The translations under genes were made by a program, and so were the position numbers. A DNA stretch of 64,000 nt from Parietichytrium sp. I65-24A (taxonomy: Eukaryota; Sar; Bigyra; Thraustochytrida; Thraustochytriidae): NCBI GenBank assembly GCA_012862575.1, contig BLSF01000001.1:806001-870000 (forward strand), read 5' to 3'. This document shows positions 20,020-29,745 of this stretch, in pieces (positions within the stretch are counted from its first letter, which is position 1; each line of letters begins with the position of its first letter). Below the pieces are notes generated by a model. That model saw only the letters and a program-made list of their open reading frames with translations. It made no database searches and was not told where the DNA came from.

Positions 20020-20599
20020 ATGAAGACCCTATCGATGATCGTTGGCGCAGCATGCGTGATGGCCACTCAGGCCAGGTTCAAGAGCCTGGTTGACCAGGTG
20101 GAAGTGCCGACCAAGGCGGACGACGTGTTGGTCAAAAACACGGAAAACATCGCCTGCTGGAAGGACATGGACTTTAGAGGAATTGGCAGGCTCGACAAGA
20201 CCTGCAACGACGATGAAGAGCGCAGCATGGGATTCTGCTACAAGAAGTGCAGCATCGACGCGGAGGGATTTGGGTGAGTTGGGACTCTTTAGTAATTTTT
20301 TTTTCGTGGATTGGCTTTCGCTTCTGGCATCGTGAATTGACACACGGACTAACATACATATATTTTTGACGCACAGTCCTCTCTGCATTGATAACTGCCC
20401 TTTGACCTACGACGTGAGCGTCGGTGTCCTCTGCTGCAAGGATAAGGACACTTGCTCCAAGGACATCAAGGACATGGCTGTTCAGATCCCATGGGATATC
20501 GCTCGCGCAGTGCTTGACAACAAGGATATTGGCAAGATGATCCGCGATATCAAGAACCTTGTGCATGATGTGCAGGGCGCCGTGTTCGAGGAGTGCTAA
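20020..20599 (+). CDS. Small secreted cysteine-rich protein
   Basis: Two exons (20020-20273 and 20377-20599) flank an intron (GTGAGT...GCACAG). The split codon GG|T restores Gly and the product has 158 residues. MKTLSMIVGAACVMATQA is a plausible signal peptide. The mature part has ten Cys, mostly in a central block: C near 35 (KTC is the second), then GFCYKKC, GPLCIDNCPL, VLCCKD and DTC, with one Cys in the final EEC. The spacing resembles the secreted "G-x-CYPxC..GxGPVCWxxCP..GxxC" modules found in many protists (pattern recollection, not a database match). The C-terminal third is helical and Asp/Lys-rich without Cys. It is probably an extracellular or wall-associated protein of unknown role. 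Coding quality is high, with G/C-ending codons in both exons. Confidence 0.82.
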
Positions 20600-21342
20600 G
20601 CATACACGCTTTGAATCCAATAATGAAATGATATTTAATATCTATTCTTTCTCCTTCCCTTTGCTTTTCCCCATAGGTACCGGTACCACCTCTTTTGAAC
20701 ATGTTATCTGGGTTGGAGTCTGAGAAATAGATCCACTCCGGAGGCCCGCTTCTCGAGCTAATTTCATGACCGATATGGCTCGCGTGGTGATTGATGACAA
20801 TTTGTGTAGTGTGCCTCTGCAAGTCAGTCCCGTCCAAAGTCCTCTACAACCGTCGACAACCCGAAAGCCGCCCAAGACGGTTACAAATAAAGCCGAGACT
20901 GGCTAATTAGGTTTCCTGTGTTCAGAGCGCCGTCACAAGTTTGACAACTCTGGATGCCCAAATATAGCCGCGGACACAGGGACCAGCTCGTGCATTTATA
21001 CATCATTCACATCCTTCAAGTACTCCCTCGGGCGAAAAAACATTTCTTTCCTATCAGCTCGTATCAAAACTAACATGTCGTCTCTACTCACAGTAGTACT
21101 GTACACCCAACTCATACTGTACTCGCATTCCAAGGTCCTAACAGCTAAGGCTTCCACACTTTCCAACGTCTGCTCCTGAAATCCCCAAATACATTTCAAC
21201 AAGACCTGAAACGCAAAAAGTGCGACGTGTCCGCGCCTGAAACTGTAAAACCGTGAAAAACCGTGACACCGTGACACCGTGTCGTCGAGCACAGGCCGGT
21301 GGGTGTTCGCGCAGAAGGCGGCCGTTGCCGCGAGGCTGGAAG
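20600..21342. other. Intergenic between secreted protein and DZIP1-like gene
   Basis: It contains a GGTACCGGTACC palindrome at about 20676-20687 and a repeated ACCGTGA/ACACCGTG patch (21249-21280) just before the DZIP1-like start. No gene is seen. Confidence 0.5.
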
Positions 21343-24300
21343 ATGGACCAGGAGTTCAGTTTTGTGCGAGCGCACAGGCGAGTGAACTGGGACAAGATCG
21401 CGCAGTTGCCTGCGCCAGAGCGGTATTATGGGAGCGCGAACGTGGAGGTTGGCGCGGCGAAATTGGGGCTAACTTTGGCGGACGTGCTGTACGGAGCAGT
21501 GGAGAATGACGAGACGCTGGAGGTACCGCAAGACGCTGTCCATGCATTCAAAGTTGCCCAGCTGTGCTCGCAATACCTGGTTCATTGCCAGAACGTTCTG
21601 GCAGAGCGCCAAGCGCAGCTTGAGGAGAACATCGAGTTTGGCGTGCGGAAAATCCAGTCAAAGCATGATGAATTTAAAGGCAAGAGAAGGAAGAGGAAAA
21701 TGCTGCGACGGGAGATTGATAAAATTGATGACCAAATCGCGCAGTACGATGCCATGCTTCGCGCAGCTGACCCTAGCTTGGCCGCGCGTTTTGGCGCGCT
21801 AAGCGACGGAAAGGAAGCTATGTATAGAACAGTTGCGCGCTCGGGGGCGCGCAAAAATTCTCGCGCGAATGCGGGTGACTCTGATGTTGACAGCACGAGC
21901 GAGCTGGAGGGAGAGCAAGTTCTTGAATACGACGTGGATGAGTCCAAGTTGGACCCGGCTTTGAGCAAAGACCTACATGCGTGTAGGCATTGGCAAGCAA
22001 AAACAAAGAAGTGGAGGGCATCTGCTCGAGAGGCCAAGTCCGCAAAAGAACGGCTCGCTGAAGTTGAGCGCCAGCTTGCGGAACTTGAGGCGGATCGAAA
22101 GCAGAAGAGCGCCCTTGTGGAGCAGCCCAACGCCCTTTTGTCTCGGACCCCTCCGCCGCAAGTCGACAGAGGGAGGGACCCGGCTGTCAAGTTGCCGAGA
22201 AATCATCCTCAAGGGAAGGATGCTGGAGGGATCCAAGAAGCAGACTCTCCACCTGATAACCCGAATGGCCGTACTTCCGTTGATGAGGACTCGACATCTT
22301 TTGCTGATCCATCTCTGGACTCTTCAAGCATGGATATGGTACAAGAGGAGGAGGGAGACGAAAATAAGGCTGACGAAGTTGCTGTAGAAGAGAAGATAAT
22401 GCAAGAGTCACGAAGTCAGATCGACTCTTCTTCCATAGGCGCCCGGCAAAGTGCCGAAGAATACGACGTTGCACAGCTAGCTCTCGAGCACACATTTGGA
22501 AGCGAAGGGGAAGCGCCTCTTACATTAGATGACTCTGCTGCGTATGCTCTTCCGGAGGACAGTCCTCTTTCAACTGCTTCGAAACAGTCTCGCGCGATAT
22601 CAGAAGAAAAGGAAGGGGTCCAACGCGCAGAAGAAATGAATGACTCTCAAATTGTTACAGAGACACAAGATTCTGAAGAGAACGCAGACGATGGTCCTTT
22701 GAGCAGCTCCTCACCAGAACCAGAAGACGTGGCGTTTGTTTCTAAAACGGAGCAGGAAGTGGTGAAAGCAGCGGATGTCAGTGAGAATTCGCTGAGCACG
22801 AGAGCGAGCTCAGAATCAGAAGTCATAAAGAAAGAGGAGATTCTTTCTCAAGTGTCCGATAACTCCATTTTGCGCACTAGGGACCCAAGCGCAATTAACG
22901 CGAGCACAGACCTCGCCAGCGCCTTAGAAGATGCGTCGCCAGGGGCCGGGAATCCGATTGGCGAGGAGTATACCTTTGTGGAGCCAGACTCGCTGAATCA
23001 GACGTTCCGATCCAGCGCAGATTCCTTTGCAGAGGAACTACAGAGGGAAGCTGAGCTTGAGGATGACAGTTTGATCGACAATAGGGACCAGTATCTGGAC
23101 GAGAGCGGCTTTGAGGAGTCGAAAGCCAAATGGGAAGACAGTGGCACGTTGAACGAGACAATGGACAATTCTGAAGACGATAGTCATTATATCGAAGAAA
23201 AGGAAAGTGCAGGGAGGTCGCAAGAGGATACAGACCACAGCCCTCGTCAACCAGTTTGGAAAATGAATGCACACCCAGACATGCAGAGGGACGACTTTGA
23301 GAGCACTCTGAACTCAGAGGCTGATACAAACAATGTAGAGGACACGGAAGACGTTGTGCGATTGTCTTCAAGTGATGATGGGCGGAGCGACAACTCCTCC
23401 CGCAAGAGCCCTCCTCCGGTATCCAAACCAAAAGCGGAGCCAGAATGGGACATGTCCGCATTTATGAGTATGTATGCTGATGCCGCGGCTGCCGCTTTGC
23501 AAACGCCAAATGAATCTGTGGGCGTCAATTCTCTCGGGTCTCCTATGCATGCATTCAAGTCAGAGAAGCATTCGGAGCAGGAGAACAGCCAAGATCTCTC
23601 CCAGCTTCCGCTGAGCCCTACGACGACACTTGGTGCATCGTCATTATTGGACGTAATGGATCATTCCGATGGAATGAATCTGAGTGCGAGTTCAAGTGAA
23701 AGCCCGTGCGGAAGGAAAGACTTGGTGGGGCGCGGCGCAGGCGAGAAGCGACAAGCCAGGCGAAACGCTTTGGACACTTCGATAGAAGATATGGACGGAG
23801 AGCAAAGCGGTGTCGACGTATCTTTGGCAGAAAGTAGTGGAGGCCGATTCAACAACGACAGCCGCGAGATTTCAGGGTGGAGCGAGGATGTCCGCCGAGG
23901 CGATGCTCCCGAGAGCGAGAATTCCCGTTCCCGGGTGAATTCAATGGAAGATGACGACTATTCGGATTCACAGTCAATACTTTTAAAATCTCCAAAAAGC
24001 GGCCAAAACTCACTCAGCTCTGGCTCTTCGGGAGCAGTTGAGCGCAGGCGTCATACGGTCATGAGCGACGAAGACGATGACATGGGCCGATTCAGCCCCG
24101 GCAGTGAAAGTTTCCGAAGCGAGGCTTTGGAAGGTCTCCGGAGCACATACGAGGGGGTGGAGGACGACGAGGAGAGCCTGACTCTTGACGAGTCACATGC
24201 GAGGTATTCACATCCTCGTAACAGAACCGAGCAGCTGTCCCGCGACTCCCTGTCGCCTGGAGATGCTGGTTTCAACGCAACTGTTAAAAGCACGTTTACA

Positions 24301-25134
24301 ATTCGTGGCGCCGATGAGAACGGGCCAAGCGATGGCGACGAAGAAGAAGACTCGGTTCTCATGGGAACAATGAAAGGCACCGAGGACTTTCCTCGACATA
24401 TTATCGAAAGCGAAGGTGAGAACGACGGGGATGACGGAGCAGAGGAAGCTTTTGAAAGCGACTATGACGACGAAGACGAGGACCCCGAGGCGTCGGTAAT
24501 GATTGGGACCATGACGAAGGAGACGGGGAAGAAAATTGCTCGCGCGGCCAACGAGGCCGAAACCGCTGCTGCTCCTGTCAGTCAGCCAAGCGGAGCCGAA
24601 GCAGAAGCAGGAGAAAGTGAGGAAGAAGACTGGTTTCTAGGGCTCCCCAGGGGCATTAGCCATGAGCAAGTCCTGGTATTATCGATCGGGAGTATCCGCA
24701 TTGTGAAGGAACTTGCTCTCGCAACCTCTCTTGGGCCGAGAAGCCAATTTAAGCTGCAAGTCAAACTTTCCAGAAACGGGCCAGAAGTCGACTCGCCACC
24801 TCAGCCGGCAAGCTCAGTTTCCAAGGGGACAGTTCTACGGTTTGACCACACGATCTCCTTCCTCATCTCTCGGAACCGCAAGTTGGGCGGCATGCTCGCT
24901 TCTTGCAGTGAGGACGAGTGGTTCATCCGCCTAGTTTTAGTGAGATGCGAGGCAGGCGAGACCGAGGAGAAGCGTCTCGCCGTCGGCGAGATCAAGCTTG
25001 CACCCCTTGTCACCCGGGATGCTGATGTTGTCAAACAGGAAGTCACGATGATGCAGAGGGTTGAGGCGATCGGAATGGTTTCCGTAACCGTGAAAGGGCA
25101 CAAACACCTTGCTGAAATATCTCACAGCGCTTGA
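21343..25134 (+). CDS. DZIP1-like basal-body protein with C-terminal C2-like domain
   Basis: 1263 residues from the ATG at 21343; the frame begins upstream only at a GTG. Residues about 4-95 match the N-terminal domain of DZIP1/DZIP1L (Iguana): FSFVRAHRRVNWDKI corresponds to the F-x-F-x-x-R-x-x-x-x-DW-x-x-I start, and FKVAQLCSQYLVHCQNVL to the RLAQLxIEYLLHCQ helix. A basic coiled coil follows (about 95-150, plus another near 215-260). No C2H2 finger of the animal type is seen. The middle 800 residues are acidic and Ser-rich with little order, including the near-repeats SVLMGTMKGTED and SVMIGTMTKET. The last about 160 residues look like a beta-sandwich of C2 type (VLVLSIGSIRIV, FKLQVKLSRN, WFIRLVLVRCE, RLAVGEIKLAP, GMVSVTVKGHK). 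DZIP1 acts at the basal body and transition zone in ciliogenesis. That role here is inference. Confidence 0.75.
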   Translation: MDQEFSFVRAHRRVNWDKIAQLPAPERYYGSANVEVGAAKLGLTLADVLYGAVENDETLEVPQDAVHAFKVAQLCSQYLVHCQNVLAERQAQLEENIEFGVRKIQSKHDEFKGKRRKRKMLRREIDKIDDQIAQYDAMLRAADPSLAARFGALSDGKEAMYRTVARSGARKNSRANAGDSDVDSTSELEGEQVLEYDVDESKLDPALSKDLHACRHWQAKTKKWRASAREAKSAKERLAEVERQLAELEADRKQKSALVEQPNALLSRTPPPQVDRGRDPAVKLPRNHPQGKDAGGIQEADSPPDNPNGRTSVDEDSTSFADPSLDSSSMDMVQEEEGDENKADEVAVEEKIMQESRSQIDSSSIGARQSAEEYDVAQLALEHTFGSEGEAPLTLDDSAAYALPEDSPLSTASKQSRAISEEKEGVQRAEEMNDSQIVTETQDSEENADDGPLSSSSPEPEDVAFVSKTEQEVVKAADVSENSLSTRASSESEVIKKEEILSQVSDNSILRTRDPSAINASTDLASALEDASPGAGNPIGEEYTFVEPDSLNQTFRSSADSFAEELQREAELEDDSLIDNRDQYLDESGFEESKAKWEDSGTLNETMDNSEDDSHYIEEKESAGRSQEDTDHSPRQPVWKMNAHPDMQRDDFESTLNSEADTNNVEDTEDVVRLSSSDDGRSDNSSRKSPPPVSKPKAEPEWDMSAFMSMYADAAAAALQTPNESVGVNSLGSPMHAFKSEKHSEQENSQDLSQLPLSPTTTLGASSLLDVMDHSDGMNLSASSSESPCGRKDLVGRGAGEKRQARRNALDTSIEDMDGEQSGVDVSLAESSGGRFNNDSREISGWSEDVRRGDAPESENSRSRVNSMEDDDYSDSQSILLKSPKSGQNSLSSGSSGAVERRRHTVMSDEDDDMGRFSPGSESFRSEALEGLRSTYEGVEDDEESLTLDESHARYSHPRNRTEQLSRDSLSPGDAGFNATVKSTFTIRGADENGPSDGDEEEDSVLMGTMKGTEDFPRHIIESEGENDGDDGAEEAFESDYDDEDEDPEASVMIGTMTKETGKKIARAANEAETAAAPVSQPSGAEAEAGESEEEDWFLGLPRGISHEQVLVLSIGSIRIVKELALATSLGPRSQFKLQVKLSRNGPEVDSPPQPASSVSKGTVLRFDHTISFLISRNRKLGGMLASCSEDEWFIRLVLVRCEAGETEEKRLAVGEIKLAPLVTRDADVVKQEVTMMQRVEAIGMVSVTVKGHKHLAEISHSA

Positions 25135-26732
25135 GCTGTTCCTCGCCAGACTGTCAGACAACAGTTGTCCCAAAGGTATGATTCATTCTCAGTTTCCAGA
25201 TCAATAAATGTAAATAGGATTTCAGCTGTGCGTTCTTTAGCAATGTTCGTGTGATTCATTCGACTTTTTCCAAACCGGCCGACTTGTCACGGGTTTCTCG
25301 ACTTCCTTGCAAAGCACACAACGTTTTTTCATCGTCAAAGATATTGAATGCGTCCCAACCAAATAGCCTCTACACAAAGGTTTTGCGGCTTGACAGTGAG
25401 CTCGTGGCATTAGCGAGCCACGGACTGCATTGACTGCATGGCAAAGCCCTCGTCCCGCACACACTTTACACTGTGCACGGGCAAACCTGGCCGCGGACCC
25501 GATCAGCTTGGCTCGTTACATCGAATCTAGCTGTAAGTCTCACGGCTCTGATCCACGGCACGACAAGAAGGGCTGAGCGCGTCACTTTGCTTGCCTACCA
25601 TTTTAAACTGATTCTGTAAAACAAAAGAAACTTCAGAAGAAGTATTCTCGTGCAACCTTCAATCTTGCGTAGGTTGTGCACTGAGTAGCTCGTTTTACTG
25701 TCACGAAACTTTTGAAAGTTGTTGCCACTCTGGCGAAACGATGGCGTTCAAGCGCAGCCTACCCAACTTTATACCGTCACTAGCTTCAGGAGCGACGGGC
25801 GGTCGCACTTTTCCGTCTAGATGGCTCTGTAGGGCTAGCTAGCATGCTGCCAGTCTCGCACTTTCCCATTTGTTTTTTTTTGTTTGTTCAAATGAAAATC
25901 TACGAATGAACTGACTGTGAATGAACTTACTCATGTCAACTTATTGGCCCAAGTCAATTCATGTCAACTCGGTCAGGTTGATTGAAGATCCAAGTCCTGG
26001 TACTCGAGTAGCTCTACCGTTGACAGCTCGACCCACCCTCTGGAAGGTCGCGGAACACGTCGGGAATGAATCTGGCTGCAAAGCGGCGCTCAGCGCCCAG
26101 ACCTTGTGCGAACAGGAATTCTCTCGCAAAGGTGTGCGACCGTGGCGAAGAAGTGGCTTTCTTGGCAAGGTGTTGGGAGATAGATGAAGGAGGCTGCAAG
26201 AGTGGAAACAAGTACTTTTGACACGCTGAGACGTTTTTGGTTTTAGAATAATACTTGGGAGATTAGAATGTAAGGTTTGTCCCCCGTTCTTTTCCATACC
26301 ATTTGCAGGTTGCAAGTTGCAAGGGCTTGGCTTGTGTTCTGGCTGACAGTGGGTGAAGTCCACTTGGTATCTACTGAGATAAAGATAGAATCGACAGAAT
26401 TAGTTGCGGATGGCGAGGGAACTCTGGGGGATGATGATCGGTATGATCGTTCGAGACTCTTTTTGCTCTCTGAGATTGGCCCGTGATCGAGGAGCAGCTT
26501 CGATAATCAATAGCCCTCCTGATTGGACGGAGCGACAACTTTAGGATCGAGATGGCAGCCCGAACGGTGCCGTTCAAAGGGTCGAGCTCGTTGAACATTC
26601 ACCTTGAGCAGACCTCAAACCAGGCAGACGACCAAAAGAGTCGAAGAAAGAAACGACCGCCACGTGAGCCAGAACTTTCGTTGACCGGCCCAGAGTCTTG
26701 CAGCTTTATTTGTATTTGAAACTCACAATAAA
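25135..26732. other. Intergenic, 1.6 kb
   Basis: No supported gene. CAATAAATG at 25203 could be the polyadenylation signal of the DZIP1-like gene. A CTGACTGTGAATGAAC block at 25911-25926 is a one-mismatch copy of the interspersed ATTGACWGTGA motif. Confidence 0.5.
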
Positions 26733-26963
26733 ATGGACGGTATCATCGTCGCGATCATCGTTTGCTGCGTGATGTTCCTCGCAGTGTGGATACCATATCA
26801 CCTGTGCAAGTGTGAGCGAATTGCCGAAAAGGCTCGCGAAGAGCGCCAAGAGGAAGAAAATTACGGCCGAACGGCCAAGTTTATCCGGCGCATATTTCCT
26901 GCACTTAGCAAAGACGCCCCCGAGACACGTTGCAATCAGGAGCTCCAGGTCGTCGAGCCTTGA
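26733..26963 (+). CDS. Small single-pass membrane protein, unknown
   Basis: 76 residues. It starts with a hydrophobic helix (IIVAIIVCCVMFLAVWIPYH, about 4-23), then a Cys pair (CKC), then a charged cytoplasmic tail rich in E, R and K (ERIAEKAREERQEEEN). Codon use is GC-ending and purine-first like its neighbours, which argues for real coding sequence. The length is short and I know no family. An alternative is a non-coding transcript with a chance frame. Confidence 0.5.
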   Translation: MDGIIVAIIVCCVMFLAVWIPYHLCKCERIAEKAREERQEEENYGRTAKFIRRIFPALSKDAPETRCNQELQVVEP

Positions 26964-27221
26964 ACCACCGGCGCCTCTCGCTCGGAAGTACAGCTATGAA
27001 TTATAAATACCACTTTACATTTGCACACATTTCTATAAAATATAACAATAAACAATCAAGAAGCAATTTCCACCCTTGCGATCTATTTTCCTTTCCGAGC
27101 GACATAATACAGGCCAAGTTCCGGTTCCGGTTCTTGGTTCTTGGTTCTTCAGCTATCTCGGATCTCGCTTGCGCACATTCTCACGGTCTGTCCGGACCGG
27201 GTTCTCCGCGCAAGAACCGGA

Positions 27222-27273
27222 GCCACGTTAGTTTGATGCCATGCGAGGCCACGTTAGTTTGATGCCATGCGAG
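27222..27273. repeat. 26-base tandem duplication
   Basis: Two adjacent identical 26-base copies (27222-27247 and 27248-27273) each contain GCCACGTTAGTTTGATGCC. No gene overlaps them. Confidence 0.9.
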
Positions 27274-28665
27274 TCGTGTGGCTGTGGTGTGGCGTGGAGA
27301 CCCACGGAATTCGACTGTGCGGCGGAAACGAAGGTGTGACGACGGAGGGCCCTGTGAAGGAGTCTTCTCCAGAAGGAGTCTTCTCTGCTTCGATTGCGAC
27401 GCGTCGCGACAGAAAGAAAGAATTCAGAAACATCTTGATGGTTTTTCATCAATCTCTCTCGCCCCCTCACCCTCGTTCGCTCCTCTCACGACTTACGACA
27501 CACGACATGGACTGTTGCGCGCTGGGCGGCTAGCAGGGCTCTATCCTATGCGATAATAGTAAGGGAAACGCGGTGAGATTTCCGCGAGCAATGTAACGAG
27601 TTTCGAGGCAGCGTCACGTTTGCGGACACGAACATTCGCCATCATGGCCACACGAAGATTCTATCGTGTGTTCTTCTATCGCGCAGCTGACCAGCTCCGT
27701 CTGTCTCTCTCCGCACAATCCGCAGGATCCGCAGGATCCGTAGGAGGTGGAAAGTCGCCATCAAGGCTATCATGTCAGAGTCATTGCGAATGAAAGATCT
27801 TTGTTTTACACATTCACAGAGAGAGATGCGAGCGGCTGGCAGGTCCCCTGCGGCACCTGCGGCACCTGCGACTCACGTGACTCGTGAGCACTCAATCATA
27901 GATCCATTTCACTCACCCTGAGAGACCCTGAGGTCCCTGAGGAGACAGCTCCTCACGCACTTTTATCTTTCTCTTAGAATTTAGATTATTTCAGAATCAG
28001 AACGCTCTTCGCATTGTCAGACAAGATACATCAAGAGCAATCTTTGATCAGATCAAGTAGATCAAGGATAGAACTGTCAGAACAGCTGGTGTAGTGATGC
28101 CGTCCATTTTCCTAGCTACGAGGAGCAAGTAGCAGGTACATTAGGAGAGCGAAGTGGTGAAATGCATTTCACATACGACCTCACTGGCCGAGGTAAAGAC
28201 GTAGAAGAGACTTTGAAGCGCGTCTTGGTGGCGCGTCTAACAGGTTTGTCTGCTGGTCTGTCTAATAGCTAGCTCTAGAGTCTTTTGCATAAATTTATTC
28301 CTTCTCCACTTTCTCTCAAAACTGATCAAATTCTAGTTTTATTCTCGCCAAAGGTTGGATCCTGTTGTCCAGTTTCGAACTTTGAAAGAAAAAAAAAGGA
28401 AAGGAGAGCAGAGCAGAGCAGAGAGGACATAAAGTGGTTAGCGGCGCTCCCTCCCTCCCAGCTCCTCTCGGCGTCCATCCTTCCTTCTTTCGGTCTTTCA
28501 ATCTTTCCTTCTTCCCTTCTTTCAGCGTCGAGTAAGAGTGGGCAGTCAAAAGGTGTAGGGCCGGGCGGGGCAAACTTGGGAAGAATGTACCAAGTCAACT
28601 GCCACGAATGTCGTCACTCGAAGGTGGCAAAAGACTAACGTTGGGTGGCACGGCTACTGAGTACT

Positions 28666-28683
28666 TGAGTACCATGGTACTCA
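28666..28683. repeat. 18-base perfect palindrome TGAGTACCATGGTACTCA
   Basis: Perfect inverted repeat with its centre at CCATGG, preceded by CTGAGTACT. It belongs to a set of GAGTAC-containing words in the intergenic DNA of this window. Confidence 0.9.
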
Positions 28684-29735
28684 GTGCAGCGAAAGCTGAA
28701 TTGTGAGGAAAATGTGTAATGGTTTTCGCTGCGGCACATGTGGCACATGGCCTAGTTGGCGATATCCTCAAACTGGCGAGAGATGGCCGGCCATTCGTCA
28801 GAGACGGATGGTGAGGTGAGCTGCTCTGGCTGCTCTTGCACGGAGTGTACTCTAGTGTACTGCGTTCTCAAACGAGTCGCGCGGCGTTTCGAAGCGCCAT
28901 CTCCATCTCCATCTCGATTGTCAGAGTGTAAGTTTAGTGATGTTTAGTGCGCAAGAGTCGAAGGCGAAGAAGGCGCACACACTGGCTTGGTTGGAGACAT
29001 GAACTGCGCCAAACGAACGCGCTACATGTCCGGCCTAGTCGCCGCCCCGAGCCAGGTGCACCGGGTCGCTGCGGGCCAACCTGCCGCAAGGTATTGCGAA
29101 TGCACGACAGAGTGGCGGCACGAGCCCACCGGAACGCGAGGCACCGGTCGTGAAAAGGCCTTTCATCGCGAGACTCTACTTCCTTCCACCTTGACACTGT
29201 CTGACATGTCTGACGAACCATGCCCTGATCGTCGTTCAGAGCTGGATTATTTCTAACGTTCGATAATTCATAAATCTACGCTATTATCTCCCCAGATCCA
29301 CACACCGTGCGCTGCCGGACCGACCAGACGAGGCACTCAGCGAAGTATTGGTACAGTACTCAGTACTCACTATGATCGATGACCAATGATCGATGATCGA
29401 TGATCGGCCCGTGCATCAGGAGCTGCTCGGTTTCGGTTTTTCCACTTTCATTTCCCTTAATTCTTATACAACGACGGCATTGATGAAGATGAAACAGGTC
29501 CAGGTGCCGATGAAAGATCCCAGAAAACCCTCCCGCTAAGGAATGCAGTAGCGGGGCGATACGCGTTCTTCTCAGACCGGCCGGACTCACGGCATCGATC
29601 GACTGTGAAGAAGACTTTCTTCGCCTTTTTTTCTTGGTCAAAGAATCGACAATGTGCATGTATGCATTGAACATCGACAGTGAATGAAAACTGCGGAAAT
29701 GAAAGTTGGAAATGTTCATTTCGGAAAACTTTTAA

Positions 29736-29745
29736 TTGACAGTGA
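29736..29745 (+). repeat. Copy of interspersed motif ATTGACAGTGA
   Basis: Exact 11-base match (29735-29745). Related copies with one mismatch lie 62 bases (TCGACAGTGA, 29674) and 137 bases (TCGACTGTGA, 29599) upstream, all in the same orientation. Confidence 0.7.
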
